Below, piece by piece: positions 21,588 to 31,234 of a DNA stretch of 64,000 nt. A program made the position numbers and the translations under genes. Position 1 is the stretch's first letter. Every line of letters starts with the position of its first letter. The stretch covers positions 67,086,440 to 67,150,439 of the forward strand of contig CM060702.1 in assembly GCA_030686995.1 (NCBI GenBank), written 5' to 3'. This DNA is from Artemisia argyi (lineage: Eukaryota; Streptophyta; Magnoliopsida; Asterales; Asteraceae). Below the pieces are notes generated by a model that saw nothing but the letters and a program-made list of their open reading frames with translations, did no database searches and had not been told where the DNA came from.

Positions 21588-22153
21588 GATGATGTATAGG
21601 TTTTGTGTTTATTAAAGAAGATTGTTGATGAAAGATAAAAGATGTTGAGCCCCCTTTTATATGCAAAGTCAAGGTCGAATTCTAATTAATGAAGGATATT
21701 TACTCCTACTTGTTTTGGTAGGTTGGAGGAGTAAATTTGGTTATTATCGAGTTGACTTTTTTGGAAGATATTTTTATAAGAGCAGCAAATTTTCATGTTT
21801 TATTCACCACTGCTCTTTGATATTTTTGTCAAAATTTTACCACTGTTAGTTCATCAGTTACCACTGCAAGAGTAATTTTTTCCACTGATGACTAGCCGTT
21901 ACAACTGCTGTGTCAGTAATCTATTTTTTTACTAGCCGTTGTAAAAAATAACCGTCATTCCTTATTAATAGGGTAAAATCTTTTGTGAATTATCTACTTA
22001 CTTATTTTAAATTATTCTTTTTCCAAAGATAATTCTTACTAAAGATAATTCACATTGCGCAACCTCCTCAAACCCTATTAGTATAAATTGATTATTATAC
22101 GGATTGCTTTTATCTTGATTACTAACACTTTCATTCTCTTTTTCACAAACATC
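21588..22153. promoter_or_regulatory. Divergent promoter between antisense ORF and third ORF
   Basis: TATAAAAG (minus, 21661-21654) and TATAAAT (plus, 22082-22088) lie 74 and 72 bp from the two ATGs, and are 420 bp apart. Between them is a cluster of the element's word: TTCACCACTGC (21803), TTTACCACTGT (about 21836), GTTACCACTGC (21857), TTTCCACTGA (21879) and GTTACAACTGC (21898). The LTR U3 has the same arrangement of motif cluster upstream of TATA. Confidence 0.6.
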
Positions 22154-25087
22154 ATGGCGATTCTAAAATTTGTCGAGGAGCACAACCAAGTGGCCTACTT
22201 ACCAAAATCAAACGAGAAGAGTGGCCCTGTTTTTCATCAGATTGTGGATTTTCTAAACACAACTCATATAAGGTATACCTTAACTATTAATCCCAAAATC
22301 TATGTCTCTCATATCAAACAGTTCTGGAACACTGTGGAGTCCATAACTCTTGAACAGGGAGACACACAAGAATCTGTGGATGCTCTAAGAGCCACAGTTG
22401 ATGGGGTAACTATTGATGTTACTGAGTCATCTTTGAGGAGAATTCTCCAATTGGATGATCTCAATGGTATCATCACATTATCTAATTCAGAAATTTTCAC
22501 TAATATTGCTTTAATGGGGTATGATACATCAGAACAAAAAGTCACTTTTAGAAAAGGATGTTTTTGTCCCCATTGGAGATTTTTGATTCATACTCTTTTA
22601 CATTGTCTAAGTCCTAAGAAAACATCTTATGAACAATTTGCATCAACCATGGCTTATCCTTTGGTTTCTTTGGCAACAGATAGGACTTTCAATTTTTCAA
22701 AGTTTATTTTCAGTATTATGAAAGGCAATGTAAAGAGTCCATATAAATTTTTGATGTATCCAAGGTTTGTGCAAGCAGTGTTAAATGAGTTTCAACTGCA
22801 CCCTCACAAGAGAATTTATGAACCTTCCACTCTTAAGCCTAAAGTTTTTCAAAATATGTCTAAGGCTTCAGAACTTTGGAATGGGCAGGTTCATCCACTT
22901 TTCCCTCAAATGCTTGCTAAAATTTCTCAAGTACAGGGTAAGGATGCATCAATCCCAGCTGCATCTCAAAACACACCCAATATTGGTGTTCCACAAATTC
23001 AACATACCCCTGCTGTCACTCACACTTATGAGAGAAGGTCTAAACAGCCAACTTCTCTCATCTCAACATTGCATGGTGCTGAGCCTTTTGGTTTCAGAAC
23101 AAGCAGTGGTGGTTCAAGGCTTATTCCTAGTCCAACTAGGGAAGAGCTTGAAACCATGCCTCATGATTCACCTCTCCCAGCAGGTTACACAGTTGGAAGT
23201 GATGAAGGCAGTGTGCAACAAAATGAATTGATAGACATTTGTACCAAGTTAGTCAAGCAGGTTCAAGCTCTGGAGAAAGATCTGGCACAGACCAAAGAAC
23301 AACATGCCACAGAGCTGAAGACATTGAAGGATGAGATTCACAAATTGCAGAATGAAGTTGAGAATCTCAAGAGGAAAAGATCTCAGGTTGTATCATCATC
23401 ATCTTTACCTCAAGATGAGTTTTCTGCAAGTTCTACTAAAGTTTTGGGAGATTCTTCCAAACAGGGGAGGAAAATAGATGCAGAGCTTAAGGGGAGGAGT
23501 AAAAACTTTGGAAAAGATTTTGCTGAGCTAAGTGATTCTGATGATGCTCAAGCAAAACATGATGTTGCTGAGACAGAGGGGAGGAAATTGGATTTTGAAG
23601 ATATGGATGCTGATGCAGGTTTTAATTTTGATGATTTAGTTGGGACTGCTCAACCAATTTCCACTGAAGCAGAACAAGTTCCCACTGATCAATCTTTTCC
23701 CACTACAAGAGAACAGGTTACCACTGCTACTCAAGAAGTTACCACTGCAGAGGAAGAAGCTGCCAGAATAAGATCAGTTAAAGGAAAAGCTATTGTGGTT
23801 GTTTTAGATCAAGAGCAAATAAGAAATATTTCTAAGAAAGAACAAGCTCAGATCAACTTTGATGCAAGATTAGCAGAGCAACAACAAGCTGAAGAGAATG
23901 AAAGAAAGAAAAAGCTTAAAGAAGATGAAGTTGCTAGCTTTATGGAAGCAACTAGGTTGGATAAACTTGAAGCTGTTATGGCAGAACCTATTTCAAGTAT
24001 CTCACCAACTATCATACATGAGAAACCTCCATTGTTCACTTATGTGCCTACAGAAGAGGAGATTGACTACTTGGTTAATAATGATCAGATAATCAGGAAG
24101 AAGGCCATTGAACTTATTGCAAATACAACCTTGAATGAAGAACAAAGGTCTGCTCAACTTAAAGATTTCATTCAAATGAAGAATCATCAGGCTCTTGATG
24201 AAATCATTGGGGATGCTAGAAAAGGTCAAAAGAAGCCAAGAAAGCTTACAAAGGCACACATTATTGCTGAGATGAAGACTTTTTGTTGTCATGTTGGTAA
24301 CATGAAGATGGCTCAATTCAAAGGAATGTCACATGAACAAGTTGAAGGTATTTACTACAGAATCAAAAGACAAGATAGTAAATTCATTCCAATGGATCAA
24401 GAACCATTATCTATGAAGACAAAAAGAAATGGGGTGAGTCTTGAATCTAAAGATACAAAGAAGTTGAAGACTCAGAGATTGTCTCAAGCAACAGAGGGTC
24501 CTAGCAAGTTGACTGAAGAGCAAGTTTCAAATATGTTGTTTATAGAGACTGATGTACTAAATATTGAACCTCTACAAGCAAATTATCCAGTTGTTAATTG
24601 GGAGATCTTTTCTGATAGTTTTGGTGTTGCTTGGAAGATCATCAGAACTGGAAGTGTCACAAACATTTGCAGAGACTTTGAAGATATTGTTAGATGTTGT
24701 GATAGAGAAGATTTGGATACTTTGTGGAGAATTGTTCAAGATCAGTTTAAGAAGGAAGAACTTGTTGATGTCAAAGCTAAGGAGTTATGGGTTCACTTCA
24801 GAAGATTATATGAACCTGACCCAAGTGATAGTTATTGGAGATTTGAAGCTCATGGTACAAGAACTTTGTGGAAATTCTATGATTCAAGTTCTGTGCATCA
24901 TATTTCTACTCAAGATGGAGTTGATGTTTTTATGCTAGTTGAGAAAGAATATCCATTGAGAGTTGGAGTGTTGAAAGTGATGTTGATAGAAAAGCTTAGA
25001 TGTTGGGAAAGAACTGAAGTCATAGATGATTTGATACAAAGGATTTATGATCAAAGTTTGAGAGTTGATAAAGAGTTAAGAAGATAA
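22154..25087 (+). CDS. Copia-1 third ORF (env position), 977 residues, intact
   Basis: This large intact sense ORF lies between pol and the polypurine tract. I chose the ATG at 22154 (context AACATCATGGCG); upstream codons are open to 22088 but only from a TTG, and would lie in the leader behind the TATA-like box at 22082. Residues about 1-260 form a globular-looking part (KSNEKSGPVFHQIVDFLNTT, then a WNTV block). This is followed by a Ser/Pro linker, a coiled coil (about 380-435), and an acidic Ser/Thr region carrying four or five in-frame copies of the element's word (VTTA, about 500-535). A long Lys/Glu coiled coil (about 560-620) and a C-terminal domain with ELWVHFRRLYEPDPSDSYW then FMLVEKEYP complete it. 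No transmembrane segment is evident. Similar ORFs are common in Asteraceae repeats, usually unannotated. Sireviruses have an env-like ORF here; whether this is one is unproven. Confidence 0.85.
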   Translation: MAILKFVEEHNQVAYLPKSNEKSGPVFHQIVDFLNTTHIRYTLTINPKIYVSHIKQFWNTVESITLEQGDTQESVDALRATVDGVTIDVTESSLRRILQLDDLNGIITLSNSEIFTNIALMGYDTSEQKVTFRKGCFCPHWRFLIHTLLHCLSPKKTSYEQFASTMAYPLVSLATDRTFNFSKFIFSIMKGNVKSPYKFLMYPRFVQAVLNEFQLHPHKRIYEPSTLKPKVFQNMSKASELWNGQVHPLFPQMLAKISQVQGKDASIPAASQNTPNIGVPQIQHTPAVTHTYERRSKQPTSLISTLHGAEPFGFRTSSGGSRLIPSPTREELETMPHDSPLPAGYTVGSDEGSVQQNELIDICTKLVKQVQALEKDLAQTKEQHATELKTLKDEIHKLQNEVENLKRKRSQVVSSSSLPQDEFSASSTKVLGDSSKQGRKIDAELKGRSKNFGKDFAELSDSDDAQAKHDVAETEGRKLDFEDMDADAGFNFDDLVGTAQPISTEAEQVPTDQSFPTTREQVTTATQEVTTAEEEAARIRSVKGKAIVVVLDQEQIRNISKKEQAQINFDARLAEQQQAEENERKKKLKEDEVASFMEATRLDKLEAVMAEPISSISPTIIHEKPPLFTYVPTEEEIDYLVNNDQIIRKKAIELIANTTLNEEQRSAQLKDFIQMKNHQALDEIIGDARKGQKKPRKLTKAHIIAEMKTFCCHVGNMKMAQFKGMSHEQVEGIYYRIKRQDSKFIPMDQEPLSMKTKRNGVSLESKDTKKLKTQRLSQATEGPSKLTEEQVSNMLFIETDVLNIEPLQANYPVVNWEIFSDSFGVAWKIIRTGSVTNICRDFEDIVRCCDREDLDTLWRIVQDQFKKEELVDVKAKELWVHFRRLYEPDPSDSYWRFEAHGTRTLWKFYDSSSVHHISTQDGVDVFMLVEKEYPLRVGVLKVMLIEKLRCWERTEVIDDLIQRIYDQSLRVDKELRR

Positions 25088-25169
25088 AGATACGTGTTCG
25101 GAAGAATTCCCATATCCTCATGTTTACTGAATACTTGAAGAAAATTATTGATTTATGTATTAATCATAA

Positions 25170-25182
25170 GTTAGGGGAGGAT
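25170..25182 (+). other. Copia-1 polypurine tract
   Basis: GTTAGGGGAGGAT directly precedes the 3' LTR TGTTGGG, and would prime plus-strand synthesis. It matches the Copia-2 tract and, on the minus strand, resembles that of Copia-3. Confidence 0.9.
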
Positions 25183-25657
25183 TGTTGGGAATTATACTAA
25201 CAGTTACCACGGATAGTGAAGGTGTTACAACTGCAGAAGATTGTACTTTCAGTGGAAACTCATTACCACTGCAAGAACAATATATTACCACTGCTTATTA
25301 GATAACTGTTAGGTAATGCGTCTAGATAAATATAGAATAGATCTTGTGTATATCTTATTCTATTAGCTTTATACTTATCTTGTAGAAGAGGATTCCTTGT
25401 GCTATAAAAGGAGATCCTAGGTTATAAGTTGATATATACGTTTCTAAAGCTTCAAGGTGTAACCCTAGTGATATCAAGATCACTCGTATTATTATCATTA
25501 ATAATAGTGGAGCTAGTAGTTTGTTTACATACATTGTTCATATACAACTGTCTTACTCACAATCAAACTTCTAAGTGTTACTAAGTAGATTCCGCATACT
25601 TAGTGATATAATTCAAAGTATCAATCTAACACAAGTTCAAGGTGTTTAGATCCAACA
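25183..25657 (+). repeat. Copia-1 3' LTR
   Basis: It is 475 bp, the same length as the 5' LTR with about 8 substitutions and no indel. The GTTACCACTGC-type cluster is kept, except that AGCAGTGG is TTCAGTGG here. The target duplication GTTTT follows at 25658. Confidence 0.97.
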
Positions 25658-25984
25658 GTTTTACCATAAATACTTCAAACCAACCAAAGTCACATCAACA
25701 ACAACTAGTCAAACACATTAAATCCAATTTGGAAAGCTTCCAAAAGTGTGTAAGATGTTATGGAAAGTCAAATACACAAGCTTTCCATAAATGAATGATG
25801 TGACAAGACACTTTCTAATTAAAGAAATAAAAACAATGTTTTGTTTAAAAGGAACTGTAAACCTTAGTTTAAACAAGACTTAAACACTAAAGTGATTATT
25901 TACTATTAGCCAAAGTTCATACTTTGTCATTAACAAAGATCGTAAAATATAAATAAAATTTTTAGGCGATATTTGTATTAACAT
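25658..25984 (-). other. Leader side of the G element and remnant of the LTR-like repeat
   Basis: This stretch lies between the Copia-1 duplication and the G 5' LTR. It should hold the G primer binding site next to 25984, but no clear tRNA complement is visible on the minus strand. The left part probably belongs to the LTR-like repeat of 13561-14504. It is AT-rich with no ORF. Confidence 0.4.
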
Positions 25985-27395
25985 CGATGCGTGGGAATTG
26001 CACCAGGCTTTACCTCTTGAGGGATCTCGGGAAGATTACAACCCCCACCAGGCAGTGTACCTGATCGTTGTAGTATAGTATAGTGACAAGTACTGGGGGA
26101 TTGATCGTTCAACTCAGGAATAGTGTCGCTAGGATTAGAAAGCCTAAAAACTAGGTATAGAGGTGAGGGATGATTCTTTTTTGTATTTTTATATTTTTAT
26201 AAAAGCAAGTAAAATCTCAGGTTTCAGAAGAGTGGACGGAATTAGTTGCTAGCAAACTAACCCAATAACTAAAAATACAATCAAAATAAAATAACAGAAA
26301 TGTAAATAAAGCTAATTAAACTAGTGATGTGAACAATAAATGGGAGAATTGTGTTTACTTAGATTTCACTACTCCCTAGATATCTTTTATAGGTTAATTG
26401 TTTGTTACAGTTGCGTGGATGACGAGTTATATTCCTTAAAACCAATCGTGGGGTGGCATACGTACTTCCCCAACTCTATAAGCTCCTACTTCACTCCTAT
26501 GTCGAGCCTGCAAGAAGCTCTTAACATGGGATGACTAGAATTCGCTCATGCATTAAATACAACCATAAAAACCTAGTACGCATTGGTTAATGTTTCTTAA
26601 GACGTTCAAGCAAGTTACACAATGGAAGTCTGCCAGTTTTCTTAAGCCTAACATCGAAATCATTCATCCATTATAACTATAAACAAGCAATCAACCTATA
26701 ATCAACATCTAGGTTTCATTACATCTAAGCAAACACACAAGAGATCTAGCCTAGCATGTTAAAATCAAGACAAGCGTAAGATATATTCAAACAACACATA
26801 GACATATTGAATAAATTGAAAGGATACTTATCTTAATTGAACATGAAGGGTTTCAAGGGGTGAAAACCCTTGAAAATACTGTAAAAGTCGTTCTATGGAT
26901 TATTCTAGTCGACCCTAAAATTCTCCTCTATTTAGAATGAAAATTACAAAGGCTATATATAGATTTACAAAGGTGACGGCGTCAAGAAGAAACTTCTGAC
27001 GCCGTCAACCCGCCGCCCATAATATTCTCGGATTGCTTAGATCCTGATCTGACGCCGTCATGTGTAATGTTGTTCTGGGCCGTAACCACTTTTACTCTTG
27101 ACGGCCATGCTTTGACGCCGTCACATTTCTACTGGACCGTCACCACTTTTTCTCTTGATGCCGTCATCAAAATGCTCTTGACGCCGTCAGGTACTGTTCC
27201 CAGCAAGGAAAATTAAGACTTTGTCGTTTTCTTCACTTTAATGCTCCAAAAATGTCCAAAATGCTTTCTTTTCCAGAATTCACTCCAAAAGTACCTAAAA
27301 TCACAAAAGGAACAATTTAGGGCAATATTTGATCAAATAAATTTGAATTCGGGCTTAAATGACCCCCTAAAAATGGATCATTTTTCGCCTCATCA
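25985..27395 (-). repeat. G element 5' LTR (1411 bp)
   Basis: On the plus strand it runs from CGATGCGTGGG (first base mutated from T) to GCCTCATCA, followed by the duplication CCTAA. TGACGGCGTCA is at 26974 and TGACGCCGTCA at 26997, 27050, 27113 and 27179. A minus-strand TATATATAG is near 26955, so the motif cluster again sits just upstream of the TATA-like box in the sense direction. About 20 bp absent from the other LTR are present near 26565. Confidence 0.9.
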
Positions 27396-27644
27396 CCTAA
27401 TAGGACTCCTTGGCCTATAAAAGGAGGTGTCTAGGGTTAGAATAGGTACGTATCATTGTTAAGTTCGATTTAACTTCAAGGTTGTAAACCCTAGCATTAT
27501 TGAGTGCTCGTATATTATCAATATATTGAAGTGTAGAAGGTTTATATTGTTTCTTCTTAAGTTAAGCTATAATATTCCGCGTTATTGCTTAAGTCATAAT
27601 CTTTGTCAACTTCTATAAGATCGTTTGCTCAACTGGGATCAACA
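27396..27644 (+). mobile_element. Copia-2 3' LTR, right part
   Basis: After the CCTAA duplication the Copia-2 LTR continues with the TATA-like CCTATAAAAGG (27414), GTAAACCCTAGC, and ends GGGATCAACA at 27644. The layout parallels the Copia-1 LTR (TATA box, then AACCCTAG, then a terminal CCAACA). The Copia-2 target duplication cannot be checked because its 5' end is missing. Confidence 0.85.
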
Positions 27645-28157
27645 AAGATCGTTATGGTGCTCATGATCGTTTAGTCCAAGCTTATTTTAGTGTGAATTCA
27701 ATGTTTCCAGAAGAAACTTTTAAGGAGAGGTTCCAAATGAGTCGACGACTATTTACATGGATATGACACAAGTTTATATGACACATCATTGTGTGGATAA
27801 TTTTTTGTAAAATTTTGTGGTTCTAGCGATCTTCATCCTTTAAACAGGTAAATTATTGCCCAAAAAGGTCAAGCATAACCATTTATGAGAGTCATTAGTC
27901 AGACAAAGGTCGGCATAGAGAGGACCGAATCCTATACTATAACTTGCTTGGGTGCACGACTCTATTGTAGGAGTCACATGTGAGGAAGCCAAAATCAAGG
28001 GACGAAAGGTGACCTATTCACTATTCATAGATTGTGTATTAGTTGGTCTTCTAAGGTATTTTTAGTATTAAATATTTGATTTGTGAGTTTGTGTGGGGTA
28101 CTTTGTGGGTTATATTTATATAAAGTGAGTATTTTATTGAAAAATGAGGGTAATGAC
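27645..28157 (+). pseudogene. PIF/Harbinger-like transposase scrap and flanking repeat
   Basis: At about 27678-27772 a plus frame reads YFSVNSMFPEETFKERFQMS followed by RRLFTWI and a stop. This is the shape of the N-terminal block of PIF/Harbinger transposases and derived plant nucleases (a Phe-Arg-x-Arg-Phe-x-Met-Ser-Arg-type core). Little can be followed beyond it, so it is a short dead fragment. The end of the segment, about 28075-28155, has a similar copy at about 29445-29520 on the far side of the next LTR. Confidence 0.45.
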
Positions 28158-29330
28158 TGACGCGAGATATTGCAACCTCACAAGGAGTTTTACTTCTCAA
28201 GGGATCTCAAGAAGTTTTGCAATCCTCCAGGCAGTGTACCTGATCGTTGTAGTGTAGTATAGGTAAATAGGGGGGATTGATGGTTCTCTATGGGAATATT
28301 GTCGTTAGATTGAAGTGTATGTCAGATTAAGTCTAAAAGTGAGAGATGATTATTTTTTTATTTTTGTGAAATCAATTAAAATATCGAGTTTTGAAAGAGT
28401 TGGCCGAATTAGTTGCTAGTCAACTAACCCAAAAACTACTTTTATAAAACAGTAATTAGAATAGTGAGAAAAGTAAATTGGTGAACTACTTATGATGAGA
28501 CAAACGTGTTTACTTAGACTTAATTACTCCATAGTTATCTTTTATTGACTTGTTGAATGTTACAGTGCTGTTGTTTTAGTTGAAGTGTTGTATTCCTTAA
28601 TACCAATCGTGAGGCCGTGCGAAATTCCCCAACTTTATGAAAATCAATTTCACCTACAACCTTAAAGTCTATTAAGTACTATAGAATCACTAACATCAAT
28701 TCACACATTAAATAGAATGAGAAAAACCTATATTTCACATATGGTTACACTTTCTTAGACGTTCAAGCTAGTTACACAAAGGAAGTCAGCCAGTTTTCTT
28801 TGCCTAACGTGAATCAATCAACTAAACAATAGACAACGCATCAATAATCAATAACTAGGTTTCATTATATCTAAGCAAAAACTAAGTAAATTAAGCTAGC
28901 ATGTTAAAGAGAAGAAAAGATAAACATGTAATCAAACAACACATAGACATATTGAATGATTAAAGGAATACTTAACTTCAATGAAACATGGATGAAAAGA
29001 GGCTGTAAAAGCCTTACAAAAGCTGCAAAATTTGTCTAGGATTTTGGTCTCCAAAGTGTCACACTTAATGAATAAAAATTGAAAACTATATATAGATTTA
29101 TAAAGCAGACGGCGTCAGGTTATAGGTTCTGATGCCATCAAGTCGCCGCTATTAGGGTTTCGTCTTGTGTAAGTCGCCATTCTGACGGCATGAATAGGTA
29201 AAGCGTGACGCCGTCACTTGTAATCTTCACACGTGACGTCCTTCTCCAAAATACACATGATGCCGTCAGGTGTAAATTCTTGAAATAGTTCTGAAGCAAC
29301 ATGTGTTAATTCTTCTAGCTCCAAAATAGT
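28158..29330 (-). mobile_element. G-family LTR, diverged copy 3
   Basis: It begins TGACGCGAGATATTGC and has the family blocks CAGGCAGTGTACCTGATCGT (28231), ATTCCTTAATACCAATCGTG (about 28590), AGACGTTCAAGC and a TGACG/CGTCA-rich end (29109-29275). Alignment fades after CTTCTAGCTCCAAAATA near 29330, so the terminal GCCTCATCA is lost. It is clearly more diverged than the copies at 8500, 25985 and 36126. Confidence 0.8.
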
Positions 29331-30175
29331 GAGTGGCGGTGTCACAAGGCATCAAGTGAGCACTTACCAAAGAGAAACGAAAGGTGAGTGGCTCACCTTT
29401 GGTATGTTGAAAAAAAATGTGGGCCCTCTTGTTTTTTATTTGGTTTGTGAGTGTGTGTGGAGTATTTAGTGGGTATATTTGTATAAAGTGGTTATTTTAA
29501 TGAAATATGAGGGGAAGATGACCAAAATAGCTGAAAGGTGAGAGGGAATGAATAGAAGTTAGAGGAGAGATAAAGTCGATATGGTGCTGATGTGTAAGGT
29601 GAAGGGGTAGTGACCACTACCTTTAGTCTTACTATCTTGACAATACACTCTCATGAGTGTGTTTTTATTTTTCTTATTTTTGATGCAAAAGTAACACCAA
29701 AAATTCAAAAACCTATCTTTTATTCTTGTTCTCTTTCCTTTTTCTTTCAATTAACCCTGTACTCTTTGCTAACTCAAAATATATGTTTTTCTTCTTTTAC
29801 CTTTCAAACTAACACCACCTTCTTTATCTTTTCTTGTATCTTTCCACCATTGCAACTAACTAACCACTGTCATCTCCAGTCTCCCGTCGTCTCTGCCATT
29901 GTCAGTTGTTACCACCCTTTTAAAATAAGTCTAATTATATTTTTTGTATTTTTCTATCTTATTTTTTCATAAGTCCAATAGTGATGGTGGTTTAGTGGTT
30001 TGGCAGAGTCTCCAATAGTGATGATGGTTTCTTTGCGTTGCTAATCGTGATGGTGGCTTGGTGATGTAGCAGAAAACGATGGTGGATTGACAGTGGAGGT
30101 GGTGTTTAATGGAGTTGGTTTAGTTGATGATCGATGAATGGTTTTGACTTTTAGGTGGTAATGGGTAACTTGGGA

Positions 30176-30235
<60 letters not shown>

Positions 30236-30253
30236 GTGTTTATGAAAGAAGAA
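29331..30253. other. Unassigned spacer with a (GA)n microsatellite
   Basis: No gene is recognised. 29366-29404 can fold: ACCAAAG pairs with CTTTGGT around AAGGTGAG-TGG-CTCACCTT. A 120-codon plus frame at 29610-29972 is Phe/Thr/Ser-rich with no known pattern, and I regard it as chance. GATGGTGG-type words recur at 29975-30110. The GA microsatellite spans about 30178-30232. Confidence 0.5.
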
Positions 30254-31234
30254 AGATGTAATACCCCCAAAATATCACAACAAAAGATAGGGTCACTGGT
30301 TTGTTACTTCATAGCACAAAGTACAAGTTATAGAAAACGAACTATAAATGAGACATTTTGAAAAGTTATCATTTGATTAATTATAAATATCAGAGTTACA
30401 AACGATAGGTCCCAAGTGTTAAGCTACAAACAAAATTTTGACAAAGTTATCGAAGGATAAAATATGATGCATTCCAGTCTTTAAAACATGTCATGCGACT
30501 CTAATGCTCCAATCAAAAGTTATGCTATATGAACATGAGAAAATGCATGTTAAAAGTGTCAACACAAAGGTTGGTGAGTTCATAAGTTTAATGTAAATAA
30601 GATGAAAACCTTTTAAAGTAAATCTTCATAACAAGTATATAGCAACCTAATCCTGTTACAAATCCCGCCCATACAAGACTTGTAACATCTTAGGTCCACA
30701 TATAAATTCATAATAATAATTGTTTCTAACAATAGAAATAGTCAAAATCGAAACACTGGTTGTAATAATTGGTCTGAAAAGTCTTCTCAATTGAAATTCA
30801 TGGTGTAAGTCAAAAGTCAAGTGTGGAACATAAGAAATAAGTGTATATGACAATTATGAAAAAATACTATGTCATATATAAAAAGTTTTACTATTTTCCT
30901 AAGCTCATGATACAAAGGCCTTAACAATTAGTTATTATATCACCCTAATCAGCTACTTTGCCAAACACCTATATGACATCAAATGAATATGTGTCCATTT
31001 TATGTTGGTGCGACCAATCACGGATGGAGGAGTTTAACCCCAATAAATATATTTACAACACTCGCACTTACAACGTAATTAACAGCTCATGATAGTGGGG
31101 ACTTATATGGAAAATGTGGTAACTTAGGCCATCAGCAAATATTTAATATACTTTTGTCCATATGTAAATACAAGATAAGTATTTAAGTAAAATAAGTAAT
31201 GTGATTCAGTATACAAGTAAAGTATTTCAATAAA
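30254..31234 (-). mobile_element. Ty3/gypsy LTR fragment
   Basis: It begins TGTAATACCCCC. It shares ATAGAAAACGAACT (about 30331) and AAATATCAGAG (about 30386) with the LTR at 40439, and AGTGTCAACACAAAGGTTGG (about 30556) with the whole family. It breaks off where G-family LTR sequence starts near 31235. No ORF. Confidence 0.75.

Larger units (their letters stand above)
14505..25657 (+). mobile_element. Copia-1: full-length Sirevirus-like Ty1/copia element (11,153 bp)
   Basis: Two 475-bp LTRs (14505-14979 and 25183-25657) begin TGTTGG and end CCAACA, and differ at about 8 positions (about 1.7%). The target duplication GTTTT is exact (14500-14504 and 25658-25662). The order is LTR, primer binding site for initiator tRNA-Met, gag, protease, integrase, RT, RNase H, antisense ORF, long third ORF, polypurine tract, LTR. 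Integrase before RT defines copia. A very large gag with two CCHC boxes and an extra ORF in the env position fit the Sirevirus (SIRE/Maximus) group. Pol is broken by one frameshift and three stops, so this copy cannot move on its own. Confidence 0.97.
8500..27395 (-). mobile_element. G: Ty3/gypsy element with gag-protease only, hosting Copia-1
   Basis: Two similar LTRs (8500-9890 and 25985-27395) in the same orientation are flanked by the direct 5-bp target duplication CCTAA at 8495-8499 and 27396-27400, which proves one insertion event. The element reads on the minus strand: 5' LTR at right, short leader (25658-25984), gag-protease (about 13560-12400), a long 3' untranslated part and 3' LTR at left. 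Without the 11.15-kb Copia-1 and its 5-bp duplication the element is about 7.7 kb. No RT, RNase H or integrase remnant is seen, so it would depend on an autonomous partner. The polypurine region resembles that of the Tat/Athila superclade. Confidence 0.9.

Noticed and set aside
22088..22153. Hydrophobic N-terminal extension of the third ORF, looking like a signal peptide (IIIRIAFILITNTFILFFTN)
   Set aside because: It has no ATG (the frame opens at TTG) and overlaps the TATA-like box and the likely 5' leader. The ATG at 22154 has a better context. I do not use it as evidence for an env protein.
14505..25657. The CAGTGGTA word compared with a common cDNA-library primer (AAGCAGTGGTATCAACGC)
   Set aside because: Similarity stops after GCAGTGGTA. 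The word has varied copies, occurs in frame within proteins and recurs in genomic LTRs, so contamination is not the explanation.
29610..29972. 120-codon frame as a possible gene
   Set aside because: Low-complexity Phe/Thr/Ser composition, no recognised pattern, no promoter or neighbouring exon.
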